Below are positions 10,855 to 18,217 of a stretch of DNA of 64,000 nt, one piece after another. This DNA comes from Novosphingobium clariflavum (GTDB lineage Bacteria > Pseudomonadota > Alphaproteobacteria > Sphingomonadales > Sphingomonadaceae), in contig NZ_JAPCWC010000007.1 of the NCBI RefSeq assembly GCF_026420865.1, positions 186,001 through 250,000 on the forward strand, read 5' to 3'. The notes beneath the pieces are model-generated. The model was not told the DNA's origin, did no database searches, and was given only the letters and a program-made list of their open reading frames with translations. The translations under genes were made by a program, and so were the position numbers. The number at the start of each line of letters is the position of its first letter. Position 1 is the stretch's first letter.

Positions 10855-11489
10855 GCCGCCAGCCGCACTTGCGCGAACGCGGCGTAGGCCTCGCGCGCGG
10901 CGGCCCAGTCCGGTGCGCCGAGATCGCGCAGGGCAAAGCGGCTGCGCTCCACCCGCTGGGCGATCACCGCAAAGGCGTGGCGTCCGGCTTCGGGCAGCGC
11001 CGCCAGCACGGAAATCTCGCGCGCGGTGCTGGCCGGGTGAATCCAGTCCGGACGGCTGGCGCGGATCTGCTGCACGCTGCGGCGCAGGAGAAGATGGGTG
11101 GCCTCGGCAAACCGGCCCTCGGCAGCCAGCCGGTCGGCATCCTCGATCAGGGCGGCGGCCTCGGCCCGGTCGGGCACCCATGCCGCCACGGCGTCATCCG
11201 CGTCCTTCGGCCGGCGATCGAGCAGCAGCGGCCCGAGCACGCGCCAGAGCACGAACAGCACCAGCACCGCGGCCAGCGCGATCAACACATACTGGAAGAT
11301 CGGCCAGGACATGCCCAGCGCCCGCCCGATCGGCGCCAGCAGCCATTCGAGCCAGCGGCCGAGTTCGCGCAGCCATTCGGGCGTATGGGCCGGCGGCGTC
11401 CGGACTTGCGGCAAGGGCGCATACTGGATCTCGGACGCACCGCGCACGGCCGCCCAGTCCTCCGCCGCTCGTTGTGCTGCCCCCGCCAC
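10851..11489 (-). CDS. DUF4129 domain membrane protein
   Basis: 212 residues. One TM helix at about 66-86 (VLIALAAVLVLFVLW) is followed by the DUF4129 C-terminal domain, with STAREISVLAALPEAG and ERSRFA motifs. It is the first gene of the nine-gene leftward operon, so a promoter is expected in the 11490-11626 gap. The function of DUF4129 is not known; the conserved neighbourhood suggests an envelope-associated MoxR complex. Confidence 0.82.
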   Translation of the reverse strand: MAGAAQRAAEDWAAVRGASEIQYAPLPQVRTPPAHTPEWLRELGRWLEWLLAPIGRALGMSWPIFQYVLIALAAVLVLFVLWRVLGPLLLDRRPKDADDAVAAWVPDRAEAAALIEDADRLAAEGRFAEATHLLLRRSVQQIRASRPDWIHPASTAREISVLAALPEAGRHAFAVIAQRVERSRFALRDLGAPDWAAAREAYAAFAQVRLAA

Positions 11490-11626
11490 TCAAACCCTAT
11501 CTGCTACCACCGCAGCGATGATTGGCACGGGGTGGACAGACAGGCAAGCCGGTGTCGATTAACGATCTGTCCGAACAGCGCTTTTCATGATTTCACGGGG
11601 GCCTTTCAGCCCCGCGCGCGGGCCTT

Positions 11627-12535
11627 TCAGCCGCGTGCGCGGGCCTGCCGGTAGGTGCCGAGCGGGCGCACGTACTTGCAGTGGAAGGCCAGTTCCTGCA
11701 GCGCCGAATCCACGCGCGGATCGCCCGGCGCGCCCTCGATGTCGGCATAGAACGTCGTCGCCGCGAAACTGGCGCCGATCTGGTAGCTTTCCAGCTTGGT
11801 CATGTTGACGCCGTTGGTCGCGAACCCGCCCAGCGCCTTGTAGAGCGCGGCGGCAATGTTCTTCACCTCGAAGATGAAGGTGGTCATCGCCTTCTCGCCC
11901 TTGAGCGCGAAGGGATCGAGCGGCTCGCGCGCCAGCACCACGAAGCGGGTGGTGTTGTTCGCCGCGTCCTCGACGTTTTCCTCGACGATCTGGAGGTCGT
12001 AGAGTTCGGCCGCCAGCCTGGGGGCGATGGCGCAGGCGCCGGTATCGCCCAGTTCGCGCACCAGCGCCGCCGCGCCGGCGGTATCGGCATAGGCCATCGG
12101 CACGATGCCCCGCTCGCGCAGGTAATGGCGCGACTGGCCGAGGCCCTGCGGATGGCTGTAGGCGGCCGAGAACGGACCGGTGCTGCCATCGGCATGGGGC
12201 AGCGCCATCAGCGCATGGTGGATCGCCATGAAATGCTCGCCCACGATCGACAGCCCGCTTTCGGGCAGCAGGAAGTGGATGTCGGCCACGCGCCCGTGCT
12301 GCGAGTTCTCGATCGGGATGATCGCCCGCTCGGCGCGCCCTTCCTTCACCGCGTCGAGCGCGTCCTCGAACGAGAAGCACGGCAGCGGCAGGGCATGGGA
12401 ATCGTATTCCAGCGCGGCGCGGTGCGAATTGCATCCGGGCGCGCCCTGAAACGCCATCGCCCGGGCGGGATCTGCCGCGGCCGCGTCAGCCATGCGCGAA
12501 ACGAGTTCGAGTGCGGGTTTGGGATAGGAGTTCAT
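11627..12535 (-). CDS. pheA: Prephenate dehydratase
   Basis: 302 residues. A catalytic PDT domain (FQGAPGCNSH, IPIENSQHGRVADI, then the substrate loop NNTTRFVVLAR) precedes a C-terminal ACT regulatory domain containing NMTKLESYQI, the phenylalanine-binding ESRP-like site. It converts prephenate to phenylpyruvate in phenylalanine biosynthesis and is usually feedback-inhibited by Phe. The start at MNSYPKPAL is preferred over a start 13 codons upstream because homologues begin about here. It is divergent from the cytochrome c gene. Confidence 0.92.
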   Translation of the reverse strand: MNSYPKPALELVSRMADAAAADPARAMAFQGAPGCNSHRAALEYDSHALPLPCFSFEDALDAVKEGRAERAIIPIENSQHGRVADIHFLLPESGLSIVGEHFMAIHHALMALPHADGSTGPFSAAYSHPQGLGQSRHYLRERGIVPMAYADTAGAAALVRELGDTGACAIAPRLAAELYDLQIVEENVEDAANNTTRFVVLAREPLDPFALKGEKAMTTFIFEVKNIAAALYKALGGFATNGVNMTKLESYQIGASFAATTFYADIEGAPGDPRVDSALQELAFHCKYVRPLGTYRQARARG

Positions 12536-12656
12536 AGCGTCCGCGCGATTAGGCGGCATTGCCCGCGACCGCAATGGCTCTTGCGCTAACTTGCGGGCAA
12601 CATTACGACCTCGAAGCCAAGAGGATCATCATAACAATACCCGGGGCAGACAGGAC

Positions 12657-13277
12657 ATGGACGATCGTTTCAATACAATTGCCGGGTGGACTCTGTTCGC
12701 CGGGGTCGTAGGTCTCGGTCTTTCGATTGCCAGTGGCATGTATTTTCGCGCCGACAAGCATGACCGTCCGGCGCAGATGGGCTATGCGATCGAAGGCGTG
12801 GAACAGACCGCCGAGGGCGGCGCCGAGCCGCCGATCGCCACGCTGCTCGCCAGCGCCGACGTCGCCAAGGGCCAGGCCACGTTCGCCAAGTGCCAGTCGT
12901 GCCACACGGTCAACCAGGGCGGCGCCAACGGCATCGGCCCCAACCTCTACGGCGTCGTCGGCGAGGACGTGGGCAAGGGCGTGGGCGGCTTCGCCTTCTC
13001 CGACGCGCTCAAGGGCGTGGGCGGCAAGTGGGACTTCGACAAGCTGAACCAGTGGCTCAAGAGCCCGAAGGCGATGGCGCCCGGCACCAAGATGACGTTC
13101 GCGGGGCTTCCCAAGCCGGAAGACCGCGCCAACGTGATCGCCTATCTCAACGCCCAGGGCTCCAACCTGCCGCTGCCTGCTGCGGCTCCCGCTGCGGCTG
13201 CGGCTCCGGCGGCAGCACCGGTCGCCGATGCGTCCGCGGCCCCGGCCGGCGAAGCGAGCGCCGCGCCCGCCCGGTAA
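12657..13277 (+). CDS. Membrane-anchored cytochrome c (CycM-like)
   Basis: 206 residues. An uncleaved N-terminal anchor (about 10-30) precedes a class I c-type haem domain with the CQSCH haem site at 79-83 and a Met ligand near 146 (GTKMTFAG). The C-terminus is a 45-residue Ala/Pro-rich tail. It should carry electrons between the bc1 complex and terminal oxidase on the periplasmic face. The start follows a GGGGCAGACAGGAC leader. A stem-loop terminator follows the gene. Confidence 0.9.
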   Translation: MDDRFNTIAGWTLFAGVVGLGLSIASGMYFRADKHDRPAQMGYAIEGVEQTAEGGAEPPIATLLASADVAKGQATFAKCQSCHTVNQGGANGIGPNLYGVVGEDVGKGVGGFAFSDALKGVGGKWDFDKLNQWLKSPKAMAPGTKMTFAGLPKPEDRANVIAYLNAQGSNLPLPAAAPAAAAAPAAAPVADASAAPAGEASAAPAR

Positions 13278-13306
13278 CCTTTCCAGGATCCGGCTCCGGC
13301 CGGCAG

Positions 13307-13350
13307 AAAACGGTCCGCAGGCTTCACCGAGTCGCCTGTCGGGCCGTTTT
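13307..13350 (+). terminator. Rho-independent terminator after cytochrome c
   Basis: A long inverted repeat: the arm at 13309-13322 (AACGGTCCGCAGGC) pairs with 13333-13347, with one or two mismatches, around an 11-base loop. It ends in TTTT and lies 30 bases after the stop codon. Confidence 0.75.
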
Positions 13351-13428
13351 CGTCATTCGGGGGGGGCGTGATTCGGGGGGGCGAGCCGGGAACCCGGCCC
13401 GCGCATCCCGGCAGGACGATGCAGGCGC

Positions 13429-14100
13429 TTACGCCTCCTCGCGCCCCTTGAAGCCCTTGGCGATCACGTACCACTCGGACGAATCCTTGCGGCTCGCCGG
13501 CGGCTTGGCATGCTTGACGCTGGAAAAGCGGCGCTTGAGCAGGTTCAGCAGTTCGGTATCGGTGCCGCCGGCAAAGACCTTGGCCACGAAAGTACCGCCC
13601 GGCGCCAGGGTCTGGATCGCGAAGTCGGCCGCCGTCTCGACCAGGCCCATCGTGCGCAAGTGGTCGGTCTGCTTGTGGCCCACGGTGTTCGCCGCCATGT
13701 CCGACAGCACGAGGTCGGGCGGGCCGTCGAGCGCGCCTTCGAGCGCGGCGGGCGCCTCGTCGGCCATGAAGTCCATCTCGAAGATCGTCACCCCCTCGAT
13801 CGGGTCGGTGGGCAGCAGGTCGATGCCCACGATCTTCGCCTGCGGGCGCTTGAGGCGCAGCACCTGGCTCCAGCCGCCCGGCGCGATGCCGAGGTCGACC
13901 GCCCGCTCGACCCCCTTGAACAGGTCGAACTTCTCGTCGAGCTCGACCAGCTTGTAGGCGGCGCGGCTGCGATAGCCGTCGGCCTTGGCCTTCTTCACGT
14001 AAGGGTCGTTGAGCTGGCGGGTCAGCCAGCGCGCCGAACTGGTCGTGCGCTTCTTGGCGGTACGAAGCCGCTCCTTGGGATCGCGTCCGGATCGGCTCAC
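13429..14100 (-). CDS. rlmE: 23S rRNA (uridine-2'-O-)-methyltransferase RlmE/FtsJ
   Basis: 223 residues. SAM-binding motif I is VDLGIAPGGWSQ, DLLP follows the second strand, and the family K-D-K-E tetrad is represented by DPYVKKAKADGYRSRAAYKL, SDMAANTVGHK and FVAKVF. It methylates U2552 of 23S rRNA. The start is a GTG overlapping the upstream ppx stop as GTGA. The frame remains open upstream, but that part is the antisense or out-of-frame copy of ppx. Confidence 0.92.
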   Translation of the reverse strand: MSRSGRDPKERLRTAKKRTTSSARWLTRQLNDPYVKKAKADGYRSRAAYKLVELDEKFDLFKGVERAVDLGIAPGGWSQVLRLKRPQAKIVGIDLLPTDPIEGVTIFEMDFMADEAPAALEGALDGPPDLVLSDMAANTVGHKQTDHLRTMGLVETAADFAIQTLAPGGTFVAKVFAGGTDTELLNLLKRRFSSVKHAKPPASRKDSSEWYVIAKGFKGREEA

Positions 14101-15533
14101 GGCCGGGCCTCCAATGCTTGTGCGCCCGCGGTGGCGAGCATGGTCTTGTTCGATGAATGCGAAGCGATCAGGCTGCGCAGGATGCCTTCGCGAATGCCGC
14201 GGTCGGCAACGCCGAGGCGGGCGGCCGGCCAGAGATCGAGAATCGCCTCGAGGATAGCACATCCGGCCACCACGAGATCGGCCCTCTCCCGCCCGATGCA
14301 GTTGAGTTCGCGGCGCTCCTCGATCGACATCGAGGACAGCCTTGCGCTGATCCCGCGCATCGATTCGGCGGGCACGATCAGGCCGTCCACCATGCGGCGG
14401 TCGTACTGCGGCAGTTCGAGATGCAGGCTGGCCAGCGTCGTCACCGTGCCGCTGGTCCCCAGCAGGCGCAGCGGCCCGGTCTGCGCGGCGCTTTCGCGGG
14501 CCCCGGAAACGCGCTTGGAAAATGCGGCGAAGCTGTCCGCGACGATGCCGTGCATGTGGCGATAGCGCGCCAGCCGCTCTTCCAGCGTCGTCCCTTCCGG
14601 CGGGCAGCTCTCGGTGAGCGAGACCACGCCCCAGGGCACCGACTGCCAGTCGAGGATGCGCGGCACCGTGCCCGTGCTCTCGATCAGCACGAGTTCGGTG
14701 GACCCGCCGCCGATGTCGAAGATCATCGCCGGACCCAGCCCCGATTCGAGCAGGACATGGCAGCCCAGCACCGCCAGCCGCGCTTCCTCGCGGGCGCTGA
14801 TGATGTCGAGCGCGATGCCGGTTTCCGCGCGCACGCGCTCGATGAACTCGGGCCCGTTGACCGCACGGCGGCAGGCCTCGGTCGCCACCGAGCGGGCGAG
14901 GTAGACGTTGCGCCGCATCAGCTTGTCCGCGCAGACGCGCAGCGCGCCGAGCGTGCGCTCCATCGCCGCATCGGAAAGTCGCCCGGACTGCGCCAGCCCC
15001 TCGCCCAGCCGGACGACGCGGCTGAACGCATCGATCACCGTGAAGTTCTCGCCCGAAGGACGGGCGATCAGCAGGCGGCAATTGTTGGTGCCAAGGTCGA
15101 TCGCGGCATAGGACTGCCGCCCGGACGGACGCCCGGCGGGATTGGCCAGCAGCGAATCGCGGATCAGCGGCAGACCGCCGGTCCCGCGCACTTCGAGAAT
15201 GCGCGATTCGGCGGCAGCCGGCTGGGCGGCCTCGGGAGCGCGCGCTTCGGCCGAGCGAGCCTGCGCGCCCTCGACCTTCTTGCCGGGTTTGCGCGACTTG
15301 CCCGATTTGCGGGCCGTACGCGACTTCGCCCGGCGCGGCGGTGCCGACGCCCGGTTTGCTGATTCTTCGCGCGGCGCTCCGCCTGCCGCGACGGCGCCGG
15401 CATCCTTTGCCTGCCCCTTCGCCTTGGCCGTGCCCGGGCCGGACGGGCGCGATTTGCCCCTCCTCGCCTTGCGCCGCCTGGTTGGGCGGCCTGGCACGTC
15501 GACTCTTGCTGCCGGCGGATCGTGCTCCGCCAT
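14097..15533 (-). CDS. Ppx/GppA exopolyphosphatase-family phosphatase
   Basis: 478 residues. The ASKHA-fold catalytic domain starts near residue 140 (AAIDLGTNNCRLL) and has phosphate-loop motifs FDIGGGSTEL and GTSGTVTTL. It hydrolyses polyphosphate or pppGpp. The first 110 residues are an Arg/Lys/Ala/Pro-rich low-complexity extension absent from enterobacterial Ppx. It is translationally coupled to rlmE. Exact substrate preference cannot be told from sequence. Confidence 0.88.
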   Translation of the reverse strand: MAEHDPPAARVDVPGRPTRRRKARRGKSRPSGPGTAKAKGQAKDAGAVAAGGAPREESANRASAPPRRAKSRTARKSGKSRKPGKKVEGAQARSAEARAPEAAQPAAAESRILEVRGTGGLPLIRDSLLANPAGRPSGRQSYAAIDLGTNNCRLLIARPSGENFTVIDAFSRVVRLGEGLAQSGRLSDAAMERTLGALRVCADKLMRRNVYLARSVATEACRRAVNGPEFIERVRAETGIALDIISAREEARLAVLGCHVLLESGLGPAMIFDIGGGSTELVLIESTGTVPRILDWQSVPWGVVSLTESCPPEGTTLEERLARYRHMHGIVADSFAAFSKRVSGARESAAQTGPLRLLGTSGTVTTLASLHLELPQYDRRMVDGLIVPAESMRGISARLSSMSIEERRELNCIGRERADLVVAGCAILEAILDLWPAARLGVADRGIREGILRSLIASHSSNKTMLATAGAQALEARP

Positions 15534-15634
15534 ATTTCAAAATCTCTTCAAAAAATCTGCCGCCATGCGTGGCGGATACCTGCGCCGATGCTAACGCCCA
15601 GACGAGAAAGGAGCAAGGGCGGTAAAAAAGGGTG

Positions 15635-15663
15635 TTGACCCGAATCACGACCGCTACTAGAGG
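15635..15663 (+). promoter_or_regulatory. Native tRNA-Gln promoter, left of the prophage
   Basis: A TTGACC -35 (15635-15640), a 17-base spacer and a TAGAGG -10 (15658-15663) lie 12 bases before the tRNA 5' end. Because the prophage interrupts the tRNA, this promoter now drives only a 22-base tRNA stub. An identical pair of hexamers lies before the intact tRNA at the right prophage end. Confidence 0.7.
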
Positions 15664-15675
15664 GGCGCCTCCCGA

Positions 15676-15697
15676 TGCCCCGTCGTCTAATGGTAAG
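15676..15697 (+). repeat. attL core: 5' end of tRNA-Gln
   Basis: An exact 22-bp direct repeat of 57539-57560. It covers the acceptor 5' strand and D-arm of tRNA-Gln(CTG). Identity ends at both flanks (A versus C before it, T versus A after it), so this is the recombination core of the prophage. The tRNA sequence beyond base 22 is lost here. Confidence 0.9.
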
Positions 15698-15770
15698 TTT
15701 TCGGGCAATCCCCTAAAATCAAACACTTACGGCGCAAATGTTGTGCGAGTTGTGGCGTTTTTGCGTCAAA

Positions 15771-15780
15771 CGTCGCACCG
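15771..15780. repeat. Candidate integrase arm site, left end
   Basis: The 10-mer CGTCGCACCG lies 73 bases inside the left att core. The same 10-mer or its complement recurs near the right core (57457-57482) and twice at 40394-40417. Its position at both ends suggests an arm-type binding site for integrase or excisionase; this is inference. Confidence 0.4.
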
Positions 15781-15781
15781 G

Positions 15782-16099
15782 CTATTTTGCCAATTTGGCG
15801 TCCCTGTCCTCCACAAATTGCACGACGCTTTTGCAGCCGATCCAAGCCCCGCGAAATGCCAGAGCGCCTTTCGTGAGCATGTTCTCGCGCGAGTCCGCCT
15901 GATCCACCGGCACAGCCCAGCTGCCATCAGACAACTGGACAGGCACTCGCGCCGGCAGCGCCCCCGGTGATTCGACGCGACGCGGACAAGCCTCAAGAAC
16001 AGCAGGATCGGTCGCGGCCGAGTTTATCGGAGGATTAATCCCACAACCCACTATTCCACACGTCATCAGCAGCAGAGCCGCCATGCTTGCTAGCTTCAT
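15782..16099 (-). CDS. Outer-membrane spanin (Rz1-like lipoprotein)
   Basis: 105 residues. The N-terminus has a Lys followed by a hydrophobic stretch and a lipobox I-V-G-C with the lipidated Cys at 19, so the mature protein is about 87 residues in the outer membrane. The start at 16099 lies inside the 3' end of the inner-membrane spanin gene in another frame (65-base overlap), the usual overlapping Rz/Rz1 layout. It would fuse inner and outer membranes at the end of lysis together with the i-spanin. It is less proline-rich than enterobacterial Rz1. Confidence 0.72.
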   Translation of the reverse strand: MKLASMAALLLMTCGIVGCGINPPINSAATDPAVLEACPRRVESPGALPARVPVQLSDGSWAVPVDQADSRENMLTKGALAFRGAWIGCKSVVQFVEDRDAKLAK

Positions 16100-16391
16100 C
16101 GACTCGAACCTCCATCTTGTTTTGACGCGCAGCCTCTTCGCGATCGCGGTGCGCCTTCGCGGCAGACGCATTACGCTCCGCTGCAATTTGCCTTGCTTGG
16201 AATTCGGCGCCGGCCTTCGCCTGAGCGGCTTCAATCGCCCGCCGGTCATCGGCAGCGTCCCACAGTTGGAAAACGCCCCACAGAGCCGCACAGGCGACCA
16301 GGACGGCAAGAACGATCGAAACTGGCGCCAAATACTTCGCTCGGCTCTCTCCTACGCCCAGACGAACGAGCAGCGTAATCAATGCCCCCAT
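16035..16391 (-). CDS. Inner-membrane spanin (Rz-like)
   Basis: 118 residues. A TM helix at about 22-43 is followed by a charged, Ala/Glu/Lys-rich periplasmic segment predicted as a coiled coil (about 45-100). Topology, size, place after lysozyme and the overlapping lipoprotein gene identify it as an i-spanin. The start overlaps the upstream small gene stop by one base (TAATG). Confidence 0.72.
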   Translation of the reverse strand: MGALITLLVRLGVGESRAKYLAPVSIVLAVLVACAALWGVFQLWDAADDRRAIEAAQAKAGAEFQARQIAAERNASAAKAHRDREEAARQNKMEVRVDEASKHGGSAADDVWNSGLWD

Positions 16392-16600
16392 TACGGCGTC
16401 TCCAAGTTGTCGAGGCGGTCCCGAATATCGTTAATCGACGTGTTGATGCCGTCCACGTCCAGGCCGATGGTAAGATCCATAACCGCCTGCGTCTGCTCGG
16501 CCACCTTGGCCGTTTCCGCGGCGAGCTTCTGCGCCGCCGCGTAGACAATTTGCTGGCTATTCCGCGCCGCTTGCGACGCTGTTAAAGCGATTCGTGGCAT
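16391..16600 (-). CDS. Small hypothetical phage protein in the lysis cassette
   Basis: 69 residues, no TM segment. It is Ala/Gln-rich with heptad-like spacing in the first 45 residues and a DLTIGLDVDGINTSINDIRDRL tail, so it is probably helical and oligomeric. It is coupled to the i-spanin gene and follows lysozyme by 18 bases. Function unknown; a regulatory lysis role is only a guess. Confidence 0.6.
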   Translation of the reverse strand: MPRIALTASQAARNSQQIVYAAAQKLAAETAKVAEQTQAVMDLTIGLDVDGINTSINDIRDRLDNLETP

Positions 16601-16618
16601 TGATCTTCCCTCACCGCG

Positions 16619-17320
16619 TTAAGCGGCGGTCAGGTACTGGTCATTCACCCAGCCCTGCCTGCCCTGGTACATGATCCGTACCCATTCGCCGGTGTCCTGA
16701 AGCACGGTGACCGGCGCGCCGCGAGCCAGCAGGCCCAGCTTGTCCGACGAGGCACTCGCGCGGCTGCGGACATTGAGGCCGGACCGGGCATTGACGACGC
16801 GGACGTCGGCCCGCGCGATCGGCATCGGCTGCTTGGCCGCCACGGGAACGGCGCTGGCGTAGAGCGCCGCCTCGTCCGCCCGGCGGCTCTTGAGGCCTTC
16901 CAGCGGCTTGCCGTCGTTGTAGATCCAGCGCGCGAACTGGTCGGCCGCATCTTCGAAGCGCCCCGCCACGTGCATCCGGGTGAGCGTGGCGGAAGCGATG
17001 GCCCCGGTGTTGTAGTGGAAGGACACCAGCGCATCGAACTGCGCCTGCGTGGTCGGCGCCGATCCGATGGCCCTGGCCACCTCGTTGACGAAACGCGCGA
17101 TATCGCGGTCGAACCGGGCATCGCACTGCGCCTGCGTCCAGATCGTGCCCTTGGCGATGTCCGGCCCGGTGGAGCCCCAACCGATGGTCCAGGGCTTGCC
17201 GTCCTTGCTGCCGGGATCGGGATAGGCATCGAAGCGGCCATCGGCGCGCTTCTTGCCGCAGCCTTCCCATTTGTGGATCAGCGCGGCACCTGCGGGGCTG
17301 AGCGTGCGGGCGTCAGTCAT
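16619..17320 (-). CDS. GH24 lysozyme with C-terminal SH3b domain (endolysin)
   Basis: 233 residues. The T4-type GH24 muramidase domain has the catalytic Glu in HKWEGC (E19), followed by YPDPGS and TIGWGSTG motifs and the NTGAIASATL region. Residues about 170-230 form a bacterial SH3 domain (VNARSGLNVRSRAS, GWVNDQYL) that probably binds cell wall. No signal or signal-arrest-release helix is seen, so release should depend on a holin. The start at 17320 overlaps the small TM gene upstream by 8 bases. Confidence 0.9.
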   Translation of the reverse strand: MTDARTLSPAGAALIHKWEGCGKKRADGRFDAYPDPGSKDGKPWTIGWGSTGPDIAKGTIWTQAQCDARFDRDIARFVNEVARAIGSAPTTQAQFDALVSFHYNTGAIASATLTRMHVAGRFEDAADQFARWIYNDGKPLEGLKSRRADEAALYASAVPVAAKQPMPIARADVRVVNARSGLNVRSRASASSDKLGLLARGAPVTVLQDTGEWVRIMYQGRQGWVNDQYLTAA

Positions 17321-17486
17321 GACGGGTTTCCTTTCGGTGGGAGAAGTAATCGAGCGGATGGGTGGCCGGGCAGCGCGCCTGCGGGTCGATGTCGACGATG
17401 CGGCGGTGCAGGCGGGACGCGCGCCAGTAGGCAAAGCCCGAGATGCCAGCGAACAGCATCACCAGAGCAATGAGCCCCCCGGTCAC
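17313..17486 (-). CDS. Small single-TM protein, holin-associated
   Basis: 57 residues with a GTG start overlapping the upstream gene stop as GTGA. One TM helix (about 4-22, LIALVMLFAGISGFAYW) is followed by a basic cytoplasmic tail. It lies between the three-TM holin candidate and lysozyme, so an antiholin or second holin role is plausible but not shown. Confidence 0.6.
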   Translation of the reverse strand: MTGGLIALVMLFAGISGFAYWRASRLHRRIVDIDPQARCPATHPLDYFSHRKETRHD

Positions 17487-17845
17487 GGCGCTTCGTCCGC
17501 CAGGGGAGCCTCTGCCATGCCCATCCGCTTGCGCACCAGCGTTTGCAGGGCGTCGAGGAAGAAGGCGAAGCCCAGCGCGCCCAGCACCATGGAGAGCAGC
17601 ACCACGCCCTCCACCGGCCATTCGCGCAGCCGGCCGATCAGGACCGAGATCAGCGCGAAGGCCGGCAGCGCCGCGAATTCCGAGATCATGAGCCACCGGC
17701 GCTTGCGCTCCCACAGGACCAGCGCGGCGCCGTCGTCCGGCGGCGTGCTGGCGACCCCGAAGAGCAGCCAGGCGATGCGCGCGCCGCACATCGCCGCCGC
17801 GCCGAACAGCGACAGCAGGAACAGGAGCAGGTCTTCCAGCTTCAT
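17483..17845 (-). CDS. Candidate holin, three TM segments
   Basis: 120 residues with hydrophobic segments at about 5-28, 52-72 and 78-102 and a short charged C-terminal tail. Size, topology and position immediately before the endolysin fit a class I holin. No family signature was recognised. The start overlaps the upstream gene stop by ATGA. Confidence 0.6.
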   Translation of the reverse strand: MKLEDLLLFLLSLFGAAAMCGARIAWLLFGVASTPPDDGAALVLWERKRRWLMISEFAALPAFALISVLIGRLREWPVEGVVLLSMVLGALGFAFFLDALQTLVRKRMGMAEAPLADEAP

Positions 17846-18177
17846 TCCGCCACCTCGCCGCCCTCAAGGTCACTGGGCGCGGCGTCGGCAGGGGTATCGA
17901 CCGCGTAGCCAAGATCGGCGGCAAGCTGGCCGGGCGTGATGCCCAACGCCGTCGCCACGCTTTCATCGCAGCCGAGGCGTTCGGCGACGAACGGCAGCAG
18001 GGTGTGATAGTCCTCCACCAGCACGCGCGCCTCGGCGACCACGGCCAGGAGCGCCGCCGTTTCGCCGGGCCCCGCGTCCCAGCTGCGGACGACTTCCCCG
18101 ACCGCCAGCCTGTCCCGGAATTGCAGGCTTCCTTCGGGCAACAGCACCACGTCGAACCCGTTTTCACTTACGGCCAT
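17842..18177 (-). CDS. Hypothetical protein between tail spike and holin
   Basis: 111 residues, acidic, no TM segment. The middle is rich in Ala/Val/Glu and contains a short helix-turn-helix-like stretch (SVATALGITPGQLAADLGY). It may be a tail-spike chaperone by position, but no homology is recognised. The start is set by the ATG at 18177, 40 bases after the spike stop, and the 3' end overlaps the holin candidate. Confidence 0.6.
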   Translation of the reverse strand: MAVSENGFDVVLLPEGSLQFRDRLAVGEVVRSWDAGPGETAALLAVVAEARVLVEDYHTLLPFVAERLGCDESVATALGITPGQLAADLGYAVDTPADAAPSDLEGGEVAE

Positions 18178-18217
18178 TGGCTGGCTCCTTGCGATCTCTG
18201 GAAAATGGAAGGGGCCA

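Noticed and set aside
13429..15726. A 765-codon frame spanning rlmE and most of the ppx region
   Set aside because: Only the last 223 codons are RlmE. The rest runs out of frame through ppx, which itself has clear ASKHA motifs in another frame. The GTGA overlap marks the true start.
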